From Chthoniobacterales bacterium (lineage in GTDB: Bacteria; Verrucomicrobiota; Verrucomicrobiia; Chthoniobacterales; UBA10450), in contig JACCZO010000300.1 in NCBI GenBank assembly GCA_013695925.1, positions 1 to 15,542 on the forward strand: 15,542 nt of DNA, written 5' to 3'. A model generated the notes under the pieces. The model saw only the letters and a program-made list of their open reading frames with translations, did not search any database and had not been told where the DNA came from. This document shows, one piece after another, positions 8,400 through 14,620 of the stretch. Every line of letters starts with the position of its first letter. Position 1 is the first letter of the stretch. The position numbers were made by a program, and so were the translations under genes.

Positions 8400-8524
8400 A
8401 CCTAACGATCGCAAGCTCAGCGGCAGCGGAGTGCGGCGCGGCACCTGCACGGTGGACGGGAAAGGCGGCGGCGGAGGCAGGTGCCGTGACGCACGGAGCT
8501 GTTCGCTGCAGCGCATGATTAGGC
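8400..8524 (-). repeat. attC-like integron recombination site (125-bp imperfect palindrome)
   Basis: On the minus strand the element starts with GCCTAAT (R''-like, one change from RYYYAAC) and ends with GTTAGGT, a perfect GTTRRRY core. The arms pair imperfectly along their length. The best inner stem is GGCACCTGC (8440-8448) with GCAGGTGCC (8477-8485), and outer segments match with extra unpaired bases, as in real attC sites. The stop codon of the HD gene lies within the R''-like box and the next gene starts 2 bases after the R' box, the arrangement seen in gene-cassette arrays. No integrase is present in the window. Confidence 0.55.
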
Positions 8525-8959
8525 CACGTTCTCATCACGCTTAGCGGTTAGGCGGCGGTAAGCCAAAAGGTATTTGCGGAGTCGTGCAACGGAGCGGTCG
8601 TCAATCTCCTGCAAGCGTCGAATGTCGGAGTTGTCTTCGAGGTCGGCAATCTTAACTTCGATAGCCGTTCGGTCGGTCAAGACGTGGTCGATGTATTCGT
8701 CGTAGGGGACGTTCGGAAGGTGTGTGACGAGGCGAAGTGTGGAAAGCACCTCGGATGAAAAGCCCTCTGTCTGGAGTTGCTCGAACGTAATCGCTGTGTC
8801 CTCAACCACGTCGTGCAAGAGAGCCACAATCTTAGCGTTGGGCGTAGTGCACCGCATCATCACGCGAATCGGGTGAAAGATGTATGCTGCGCCGTTCTTG
8901 TCTGTCTGGCCGGTGTGCGACTGGACGGCAATCTGGAGGGCTCGTTCTAAATCAGGCAT
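8519..8959 (-). CDS. Small HD-domain hydrolase of the RelA/SpoT (MESH1-like) type
   Basis: 146 residues forming a stand-alone HD domain. Visible motifs are HTGQTDKNGAAYIFHP (metal-ligand His at 29), ALLHDVVEDT (H49-D50, E53-D54) and a late Asp in KIADLEDNSD (D107). This pattern is that of the hydrolase half of RelA/SpoT enzymes and of MESH1, so Mn-dependent hydrolysis of (p)ppGpp or of a related pyrophosphate is the likely activity; there is no synthetase, TGS or ACT domain. I start it at ATG 8959 (MPDLERAL), where homology begins; the frame stays open to 9241 but the extra 94 residues look non-coding and enter a palindromic repeat. Its stop overlaps the attC-like R'' box, which suggests it is a mobile cassette gene. 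In this setting it could be an alarmone-clearing accessory gene; that is inference. Confidence 0.85.
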   Translation of the reverse strand: MPDLERALQIAVQSHTGQTDKNGAAYIFHPIRVMMRCTTPNAKIVALLHDVVEDTAITFEQLQTEGFSSEVLSTLRLVTHLPNVPYDEYIDHVLTDRTAIEVKIADLEDNSDIRRLQEIDDRSVARLRKYLLAYRRLTAKRDENVA

Positions 8960-9172
8960 AGGTTGAAGGAAAGGTGCGCGGAGTCGCCTAATGAGATATA
9001 GGCCAAAATATTCGGCATTTAAAGGCGGGAGAATCCGGTCTAATCCAGCGGGCTGCCTTGGTGGCGGGGAGGAAAATGCCGGGCATGGCGGCGATTCTAG
9101 GAAAACACGCGCGCGCGATGCAATTTTCTTTTCGATTCCCAAGCAAAGCGGCCGAACGTGGGTCGGGCAAAT
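8960..9172. other. Gap upstream of the HD gene, no gene seen
   Basis: No convincing coding region. A degenerate core site (CATTAGGC on the minus strand, near 8986-8994) lies about 30 bases upstream of the HD start and could be the remnant of the preceding cassette junction, but no partner arm was found within 140 bases. Confidence 0.3.
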
Positions 9173-9270
9173 CGGGGTCGCGTCTATACATTTGACATGC
9201 CAACTATCTGACCGCGGATACCAACTGCCAAGTGACTTCATCAGATGTCAAATGTATAGATGCGACCCCG
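9173..9270. repeat. 98-bp palindromic mini-element with GGGGTC ends
   Basis: Arms 9173-9198 and 9245-9270 are complementary over 26 bp with one mismatch (position 9182). The arms begin CGGGGTCG and run through CTATACATTTGACAT. The 46-base centre has no ORF. The layout fits a REP/IS200-family-like or MITE element. Confidence 0.75.
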
Positions 9271-9289
9271 TCAGCTCCGCGTCAGCTCC

Positions 9290-9607
9290 GCGCTCTATCT
9301 GGGACTCGATGTCCATAAGGAAACCATCATCACGGCGACGGCGGAGGCCGGGCGCCAAGGGGAAGTGGGTCAGAGCGGGCGCTGAGCAACCGCGAAAGCT
9401 TTCGGGGCACGCGGTGGAAAAGTGAATCGCCCGGCTGCGCAAAGCGCATGGGAAGGAAACGCCATTGCGCGCCTGCTATGAAGCGGGGCCGTGCGGGTTT
9501 GGACTGGCCCGGCGGCTGCGCCAGCTGGGAGTGGAATGTGAGGTGGTGGCCCCGTCGATGACCCCGACCCGCTCGGGCGTTTTTAACTCGGTGATGGTGC
9601 AGGGAGG
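9290..9607 (+). pseudogene. IS110-family transposase remnant (frameshifted, truncated)
   Basis: Two frames join to give the N-terminal DEDD/RuvC-like domain of IS110 transposases. From 9290 the frame reads LYLGLDVHKETIITATAEAG, containing the first catalytic Asp. After a stop and frameshift, from 9426 it reads IARLRKAHGKETPLRACYEA, then GPCGFGLARRLRQLGVECEV and VAPSMTP. CYEAGPCG and the VAPS block are family hallmarks. The sequence then breaks off near 9590-9607, where a second GGGGTC-ended palindrome begins, so the remaining two thirds (including the C-terminal Ser domain) are missing. It cannot be active. The left end abuts the 98-bp palindrome, so both ends of the remnant are bounded by repeats. 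Confidence 0.8.
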
Positions 9608-9705
9608 AGGGGTCAGCTTCAGATTGCGCTCGTCCGCATAGAAAGAGCAGCGATCGCGGAGACTCGCGGCTGGAACCAACGAGCGACATTCTGAAGCTGA
9701 CCCCT
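9608..9705. repeat. 98-bp element with 16-bp perfect inverted ends
   Basis: AGGGGTCAGCTTCAGA at 9608-9623 is the exact reverse complement of 9690-9705. Total length is 98 bp, the same as the element at 9173-9270, though the arm sequence differs after GGGGTC. It terminates the IS110 remnant. A third related end (reverse complement starting GGGGGTCGGTCC and running to TTTTGACAC) is at 9721-9745. Confidence 0.75.
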
Positions 9706-9993
9706 ATCCCCTCTTATTCTGTGTCAAAAGTGAGGACCGACCCCCAGCCGGTTTCCGATCGCTCCTCCCGATTTGGGGCAAACTGATTCTGGAAAATACC
9801 CTGCCGCCTCGTTTCCGCCCCCTGCTAATCTGGGAAACATGGGGTTGCCCTGATTTGACGGACAGTGGGCTTGTGTCAAAAACCCGAGGAACGCACATGA
9901 AGACACAGGTCAGCAAACCAGCTCGTGAGCAACCAGCTAACCAAAATTACCCTTGCCAGCTCTCCGAGAAAACAATGCAAGCCCAGACTACTC
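9706..9993. other. Repeat-bounded gap, no gene recognised
   Basis: Holds the GGGGTC-type end at 9721-9745 and otherwise unassigned sequence. A GTGTCAAAA string occurs twice, at 9721 and again near 9873. Short open frames exist but have no recognisable domains or ribosome-binding sites. Confidence 0.4.
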
Positions 9994-10192
9994 CGCCAGT
10001 TTTCGCTGAAAACGGGCGGCAGCGTCCGCGGGACTGGCGACTGCCGCCAGGCTCTGGAGCACCGGCGCGATCGGCACGGCCGCAGCTGTCGGGCGGGAAG
10101 AGATCGCCGCCGTGCTGGCAATCGCGAATGTGCTGCTGCTGCGCACGCTCACGCCCTTGAAGCGCAGCAAGGAGGACGAAAGCGAAGAGTAG
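9994..10192 (+). pseudogene. C-terminal remnant of an MgtC/SapB-family membrane protein
   Basis: In one frame the DNA reads TGGSVRG (up to 10032); skipping one base (10033) the next frame reads LATAARLWSTGAIGTAAAVG, then REEIAAVLAIANVLLLRTLT and a charged tail ending in a TAG at 10190-10192. GGSVRGL-T-AA-LW and the following Ala/Gly/Leu-rich helix are the well-known C-terminal signature of MgtC/SapB proteins. The N-terminal helices are absent and a one-base insertion breaks the frame, so it is a remnant. It lies just after the mobile-element cluster, which may have truncated it. Confidence 0.6.
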
Positions 10193-10252
10193 CGTCGGCG
10201 CGCGCAGCGCGATTCGGTAGCGCAGCGGGCAGCAGTTGCGTTACGCTCGCGC

Positions 10253-11059
10253 ATGAACGCGACACCCGCCGATCAAGCGCAACTCGACACTCAACGCAGC
10301 GCGCTCGCGCGCCAGATCGGCCGCTGGCTCGAGATGCCGCTGATCGTGCTCGGGCTCACCTGGCTCGCGCTGCTCATCGTGGAGTTCACCCGCGGATTGA
10401 ATCGCGCTGGCGAGATCGCGACAAACGTGATCTGGGTCGTGTTCATCGCGGAGTTTGCGCTGCGGTTTACAATCGCGCCGCGCAAAGCCGCCTTTCTGCG
10501 GCACAATTGGCTCACGCTCGTTTCGCTCGTCGTACCGGCGTTGCGCGTTTTCCGGTTCTTCCAGACGATCCGCCTCCTGCGCGCCGCCCGCACCTTGCGC
10601 GGCTTCCGCCTCGTCAAAGTCATCGCGTCGATCAACCGCGGGATGCGGGCGCTGCGGTCGAGCATGGGCCGGCGTGGCTTCGGATATGTCGCCGCGCTCA
10701 CCGCGGTCGTTATCCTCGTCGGTGGCGCCGGCATGCTGGCGTTCGAAAACAATCCTAACGGGCGCGGAATCAACGACTATGGCTCGGCCGTCTGGTGGAC
10801 GGCGATGATCGTGACGACGATGGGGAGCGAATACTGGCCGCAAACCGCGGAAGGCCGCGTGCTCTGTTTTCTGCTCTCGCTTTATGGGCTCGGCGTTCTC
10901 GGTTACGTGGCGGGCGCGCTCGCCACGTTTTTTGTCGGACGCGACGCGGAAAATGCGAAAGGCGAGATCGCGGGAGCGCATGCGCTGAACGCTTTGCGCG
11001 AGGAGATCGCAGCTTTGCGGGCGGAATTGCGGAATTCAGCGGCTGCGCGCCCGCGCTGA
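10253..11059 (+). CDS. Voltage-gated-type ion channel with non-canonical selectivity filter
   Basis: A 268-residue six-helix channel subunit of the inner membrane. Hydrophobic segments are at about 28-46 (S1), 56-74 (S2), 86-97 (S3), 143-164 (S5) and 203-228 (S6). The S4 region (98-123) carries Arg at every third or fourth place (RVFRFFQTIRLLRAARTLRG). The pore helix WWTAMIVTTM leads to a filter GSEYWP instead of the TVGYGD of potassium channels; this TTMGS-[DE]-Y-[WF]-P type occurs in a bacterial subgroup usually labelled ion transporter, from memory. The C-terminus (about 240-262, LREEIAALRAELR) looks like a coiled coil, suiting tetramer assembly. The ATG at 10253 lacks a clear Shine-Dalgarno sequence. 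It follows the MgtC remnant at 60 bases and faces the converging decayed module. Ion selectivity is unknown. Confidence 0.85.
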   Translation: MNATPADQAQLDTQRSALARQIGRWLEMPLIVLGLTWLALLIVEFTRGLNRAGEIATNVIWVVFIAEFALRFTIAPRKAAFLRHNWLTLVSLVVPALRVFRFFQTIRLLRAARTLRGFRLVKVIASINRGMRALRSSMGRRGFGYVAALTAVVILVGGAGMLAFENNPNGRGINDYGSAVWWTAMIVTTMGSEYWPQTAEGRVLCFLLSLYGLGVLGYVAGALATFFVGRDAENAKGEIAGAHALNALREEIAALRAELRNSAAARPR

Positions 11060-11172
11060 CTTCCCGCCGGTCGCGCGGTTACCACGGTTCGACGCTTCGC
11101 TCTGATGGCAGTGATGGCACCGCGGAGGCGGTGTCCCCAAACAGAATGTCAACTTTTTTCTCTGGCCAGAGA
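11060..11172. other. Gap between converging channel gene and decayed module
   Basis: 113 bases without a gene or a clear intrinsic terminator; a TTTTTTC run at 11154-11160 is not preceded by a strong stem. Confidence 0.3.
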
Positions 11173-11469
11173 TCAAACCTCGGGGACCTCTGGTGGATCT
11201 TCGTCATCGGGCGTCTCCGCCTTCAGGCGCTCAAGCATGGCCAGGATGTTGCGCTCCCAGCGGGCGTTGTCATCGTAACGATTCCCGGAGCGGAACTTCG
11301 CGTAGGCGCGCTTCTCCTCTTCGGGCAGCGCGTCGAACCAATCCCATTCCCCGCCGCTCACGGGCGGACCCCCGGCGTTTGCATCGCTTGCCGCAGCGCC
11401 CGCTCCTCCGCCCTCCGCCTCGCCGCCGCCAGCGCCTTGTCTGATTTTTTGAGTGATGGAATGTCCCAC
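11173..11469 (-). pseudogene. C-terminal acidic segment of the decayed oxidoreductase/polyvalent protein
   Basis: The frame encodes SGGEWDWFDALPEEEKRAYA and ends with an acidic, proline-rich tail (KAETPDDEDPPEVPEV). The first third of the 98-residue frame (Gly/Ala-rich, GAGGGEAEGGGAGAA) is a shadow of the preceding frame, which codes for AAARRRAEERALRQAMQTPG. A frameshift near 11360-11375 therefore joins the two. The segment is probably the true C-terminus of the larger broken gene. I do not recognise the WDWFDALPEEEKRAYAKF segment as a named domain. Confidence 0.55.
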
Positions 11470-11805
11470 GTTGGAATTATACCCTTTTTTCGCAAATTCG
11501 CCAGCATATCGTTGACACCGACCGAGGCGTGTTGTCCTTCGGCGGACGCCATGTTTATCCGAGGCGTCGACCCGTGGCGGGCGTCTCCGGCGACGAACAC
11601 ACCGGGGATGTTCGTCTCAAAATGATCGTCGCTCATGATCTTCCCGTCAGGCGCTATTTCAATCAGCCCCTCCTTGCTCCGAGCCACGGCTTTTGCCAGA
11701 TCCGGTTCAATCAGCGCTTTCAAGTCGGGCACGACCCCGCTCAACAAGGCGCGACCGCCGGTTTCCTTTGCGACGGGCAGAGCGCGGAGATCGGGCTTGC
11801 CGCCT
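11358..11805 (-). pseudogene. C-terminal FAD/NAD(P) oxidoreductase fragment (thioredoxin-reductase-like)
   Basis: Starting near 11805 the frame reads FLGGKPDLRALPVAKETGG, then (from the ATG at 11747) MLSGVVPDLKALIEPDLAKA. It contains TNIPGVFVAGDARHGSTPR, the conserved second FAD-binding GD motif of thioredoxin-reductase-like flavoproteins, followed by INMASAEGQHASVGVNDML. It continues the domain that is interrupted at 11930 in another frame. The intervening 11805-11930 is coding in a third frame (EDHDIDVVIAKISHFDQ, then ESGEILEADAIRV), so two indels lie here. As a separate gene it could not fold. Confidence 0.7.
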
Positions 11806-11929
11806 AGGAATGACGCGAATCGCGTCCGCTTCGAGGATTTCTCCAGACTCGGTGTGGAGTCTGCTGCGACCTCCGGGCGCCTGGTCGAAATGAGAGATTT
11901 TTGCGATGACGACGTCTATGTCGTGGTCC

Positions 11930-13254
11930 TCAACTTGCCAAGGCTGGGATGTCGCTCATGGATTTCTTGAGCGGGCTTCGCGAAATGAGCGTCACGTGAG
12001 CTCCGTTTTCCGCCGCCGCGATCGCAGCTTGTGATGCGCTGTTGCCGCCGCCGACGACAATCGCTTCTCCCTGCCCAGCTCTTCGGAGCAATTCCATGCC
12101 GTTGCCGTTGATCACGTGCTTTTTGGCGCCGAGTTGAGTCATTGCGGTGAATTTGATCCCCGTGGCGAGCACCACCGCGCGCGGGCGGACCCAGCTTCGA
12201 TCCGTCAGCTGAATTTCGACCCTTTTCGTGTCGGGATTCCATCTCAACTGCCTCATTCCCACGCCGGCGCGAACTTTGACGCCGAGCAATCGGGAGCGCA
12301 TGATGGATTCGCGGGCCATCATCGAGCCGGTGATCCCGAGACGCGGCGCTGCGTATTGATTTTCGACGCGGCTGGAATCCTTGGGCTGCCCGCCCATCCG
12401 CGGGTTGATGTCGATCAATTGGACGTAATTCCCTTCGTAGGCGCTGTTCGCCGCCGCCTCCGAGCCCGCGGGGCCCGCCGCTTGTTTTGCGAATTCAAAC
12501 GCGCCGCTTTGCTCGACGAAAGAGGACTCGACGAACGGAGTTGCGCCGATCCCATCCCGTGGAAGTTTGCCCACGTATCGCCCGTCCTTGTCCCAATTCT
12601 TTTTGCCGCGCGGCTGGAAGTTTTGGTTGATGGATGTGTCGGGGGCGGCGGGCGTTTCCTTGATTTGGAGCCAATTGGATTTGTCGGCCGTGATGATCAC
12701 GTCGGCAACCGTGCCGATGCCGCTCTTGGCGTCGCGAAGATTGGGGTCGCGCTCCGTCACAAGCTCACCATCGCCGAAACCGAATTCACGTTCCGCCGCA
12801 GGCTCACCGCGGCCGGCGCCGAATTTCCCCCTCTTGATGAAGACATTTTGACCCAGCGCGGCCATGAAGCTGGGGTGGTCGGCAACGTTGCGCACCACCA
12901 AACCGTCGTAACCGCCCGCCCGCATCTTCTTCAAGAGCGGCGGATAAACCTCTCGGTGGACGCCCTCTTCGGCGTCAACCACCAACGGTTTCTTCATGGG
13001 CAGCAATCCGCGGATGATCGTTGGTTTGTAGTCTTTCCTCCACCACGATCCGTCCGGCATTGCATACTCTTTTGCGTAAAACTTGCTCGTGGTGGTGAAG
13101 AGATATTTGCCGCGCCGCTCCCTCTCACCCAAGGATTTGGCGCCCGGATCCAAGATTTTACCGCCGACGGGCGTGCCGTGGAACGCCTCGATCGTCACCG
13201 GCTCGCCCGTCTTGAGGTGGGAGAGGTCGAGCGGCTTGCTCGGGTCCGGGGAGC
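11930..13254 (-). pseudogene. ADP-ribosyltransferase-like domain plus thioredoxin-reductase-like domain (decayed polyvalent protein)
   Basis: In one frame, from about 13254: a linker SPDPSKPLDLSHLKTGEPVT; an ADP-ribosyltransferase-like domain (about 13200-12825) with IEAFHGTPVGG, GKYLFTTTSKFYAKEYAMPD, KKPLVVDA and AGGYDGLVVRNVAD then NVFIKRG; a linker; then a flavoprotein domain (about 12545-11932) with AAGPAGSEAAANSA, DINPRMGGQPKDSSRVENQY, VVLATG and the NAD(P)-binding VVGGGNSASQAA. No CxxC redox pair follows the NAD(P) motif region, unlike true thioredoxin reductase. The FHGT-YA-YDGLVVRNV-VFI order matches ART domains of the large polyvalent proteins of phages and conjugative elements. The frame stops at 11930 and resumes in others, and its start is out of frame with the 86-residue ORF before it, so the gene is broken. 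It is open and in frame with the upstream PhzF sequence. Confidence 0.65.
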
Positions 13255-14584
13255 TTACGATCCGCCCGTGGGCCCAATCTCTGGCACCGCAGTAGCTTCG
13301 GTCTCGCCGCGCTTCGTCGGCGAGGATTCGCCCGCGAGCGATGGAACGCGGTTGGAACTGATCTCCACCCACTTCTGGGATTCTGGGTGTTTCTTCATCC
13401 ACGCCCGGGTCCAAGCCTCGTTCTGCCGATCCTCCTCGCGTTGCTCCGCCTGGAACTTCGCCAGTTGTTCCGGCGAAATCGTGATCCTGTCCGGGGCTTT
13501 GAAAGATTTCTTCATAGGTCTGCGCCTTCTCGTTAATATAGCGATTTTGCTGGAATTTATCAAGCTCGGCCTGATCATAGACCGTCAACTTGCCGTTGCT
13601 GAACTCCTCCATCTTGACCATCTCCTGGACGGGATCGAGGCCGGGCCTGACGTAATGACGGATCTTCGTGGCGTAGAACACCATCTCGTCGCTGTATTTC
13701 GGGAGATCATCAAGAAGGTCGGGGGCGCGCTTGTGGATGAGGAGGACGCGGTCTCCTTCGGTGGCGCGGGCTTCGCGTTGGTTGCGGCGCACCGCACGCG
13801 CCAACGCCTCCTCGACGGGCGCCTGGATGGCGTCGCCGCCGATCCCGACCCGATCGCCGCGATCTTCGCAGAATAATTCGCCACCGCGCGGAGAAATTTG
13901 CCGAGCGAAGAGTTCCTTCTTTCCGAGGCGCTGCGACCAGTAGGGAATGAGGGTGCAGTGCGTCGAGCCGGTCACCGGATCTTCCGGGATGCCGGCGGCA
14001 GGCGCGAAATAGCGCGAGACAAAATCGCAATCGTCGCCCGGCGCAGTCACGACTACGCCTTGCGCCTCGAGTTTTGTCATCGCCTCGAAATCCGGCGTAA
14101 TCGCCGCTACCTCACGGGCGGAGGCAAAGATAGCGAAATAGTCGCGCCCGTGCAGAACCTTTTCCGGCTTCGCGCCTAACGACTTCGTTACCGCCGCAAT
14201 ATTCCCGCCCTCCGCCAACGGCCGGGAAGGAAAATCGAGTACGAGGCGGTCGCCTCTTTGTTCGACAATCAGCTCTCCGCTTTGCGTTCGGAAGTGGATC
14301 TCCTCCCGCGCATATCCCCGATGTTTAAAAAGAACATGGGCCGCGGCCAGGGTGGCGTGGCCGCAGAGATCGACTTCGAGCGCGGGCGTCAGCCAGCGCA
14401 GGTCGAAGTATTCGCCGCGCGCGACCACGAAGGCGGTCTCGGGAAGATCGTTCTGGGTCGCGATCGCCTGCAGTTGCTCGTTAGGCAAAAATTCCTCGAG
14501 CAGGCAAATCCCGGCCGGGTTGCCGGCAAACCTCCGGTCGGTGAAAGCGAAGACCTCGAAATACGGAATCGTTTTTGATTTCAT
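11930..14584 (-). CDS. PhzF-family isomerase, reading on into foreign sequence (884-aa ORF)
   Basis: The first 253 or so residues (14584 to about 13823) are a PhzF/YddE-type protein, a diaminopimelate-epimerase fold enzyme; substrates of non-phenazine members are mostly unknown. Visible are FAGNPAG (19-25), NDLPETAFV with the catalytic-type Glu at 49, VDLCGHATLAAAHV, EDPVTGSTHC and SPRGGELFCEDRGDRVGIGG. Family members end within about ten residues of this point. Here the frame instead continues after GGDAI into unrelated sequence to a stop at 11930. The ATG at 14584 is chosen because an AAGGGAG ribosome-binding site lies 5-6 bases before it; a TTG at 14599 is less likely. The MATE gene ends 36 bases upstream on the same strand, so they are probably co-transcribed. 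Only the PhzF part is likely to be a functional domain. Confidence 0.85.
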   Translation of the reverse strand: MKSKTIPYFEVFAFTDRRFAGNPAGICLLEEFLPNEQLQAIATQNDLPETAFVVARGEYFDLRWLTPALEVDLCGHATLAAAHVLFKHRGYAREEIHFRTQSGELIVEQRGDRLVLDFPSRPLAEGGNIAAVTKSLGAKPEKVLHGRDYFAIFASAREVAAITPDFEAMTKLEAQGVVVTAPGDDCDFVSRYFAPAAGIPEDPVTGSTHCTLIPYWSQRLGKKELFARQISPRGGELFCEDRGDRVGIGGDAIQAPVEEALARAVRRNQREARATEGDRVLLIHKRAPDLLDDLPKYSDEMVFYATKIRHYVRPGLDPVQEMVKMEEFSNGKLTVYDQAELDKFQQNRYINEKAQTYEEIFQSPGQDHDFAGTTGEVPGGATRGGSAERGLDPGVDEETPRIPEVGGDQFQPRSIARGRILADEARRDRSYCGARDWAHGRIVSSPDPSKPLDLSHLKTGEPVTIEAFHGTPVGGKILDPGAKSLGERERRGKYLFTTTSKFYAKEYAMPDGSWWRKDYKPTIIRGLLPMKKPLVVDAEEGVHREVYPPLLKKMRAGGYDGLVVRNVADHPSFMAALGQNVFIKRGKFGAGRGEPAAEREFGFGDGELVTERDPNLRDAKSGIGTVADVIITADKSNWLQIKETPAAPDTSINQNFQPRGKKNWDKDGRYVGKLPRDGIGATPFVESSFVEQSGAFEFAKQAAGPAGSEAAANSAYEGNYVQLIDINPRMGGQPKDSSRVENQYAAPRLGITGSMMARESIMRSRLLGVKVRAGVGMRQLRWNPDTKRVEIQLTDRSWVRPRAVVLATGIKFTAMTQLGAKKHVINGNGMELLRRAGQGEAIVVGGGNSASQAAIAAAENGAHVTLISRSPLKKSMSDIPALAS
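13255..13515 (-). CDS. Small Lys/Glu-rich ORF, probable start of the polyvalent protein
   Basis: 86 residues beginning MKKSFKAPDRITISPEQLAK, with a Gln/Glu-rich helix (FQAEQREEDRQNEAWTRAWM) and a Ser/Pro/Thr-rich tail (ESSPTKRGETEATAVPEIGP). A GAAGG lies about 9 bases before the ATG at 13515. The overlapping 884-residue frame is of poor quality just here (Gly/Arg-rich), which supports this frame as the real one. The TAA at 13255 is followed directly, in another frame, by SPDPSKPLDLSHL, a natural continuation of the linker; one indel near 13250 would fuse it to the ART-oxidoreductase part. It has no recognised domain. Confidence 0.55.
   Translation of the reverse strand: MKKSFKAPDRITISPEQLAKFQAEQREEDRQNEAWTRAWMKKHPESQKWVEISSNRVPSLAGESSPTKRGETEATAVPEIGPTGGS
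13516..13822 (-). pseudogene. Unidentified coding fragment between PhzF and the polyvalent module
   Basis: In frame with PhzF, the sequence reads ALARAVRRNQREARATEGDR, then VLLIHKRAPDLLDDLPKYSD, then EMVFYATKIRHYVRPGLDPV and NGKLTVYDQAELDKFQQNRY. It has ordinary protein-like composition but is foreign to PhzF. I do not recognise the domain. It is probably the C-terminal end of a gene that preceded the 86-residue ORF in the source element, because it ends about where that ORF starts. Confidence 0.45.
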
Positions 14585-14620
14585 GGCATCTCCCTTCAAT
14601 TCGCCGGAAAAGGCGCCGGT

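Noticed and set aside
8960..9241. 94-codon N-terminal extension of the HD protein
   Set aside because: It begins within the 98-bp palindrome, lacks family similarity, and the HD domain starts naturally at the ATG at 8959.
9925..10758. 277-residue plus-strand open frame
   Set aside because: Only its short GGSVRG part is meaningful (MgtC remnant); the rest is Arg/Ala-rich and out of frame with the channel gene it overlaps.
11154..11160. Intrinsic terminator after the channel gene
   Set aside because: A TTTTTTC run is present, but no stable stem directly precedes it.
12116..13876. 586-residue plus-strand open frame
   Set aside because: It is antisense to the ART-oxidoreductase and PhzF-side sequence, whose minus-strand translation shows clear motifs. 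The plus-strand product is Arg/Val/Asp-rich with no motifs, as expected for a GC-rich shadow.
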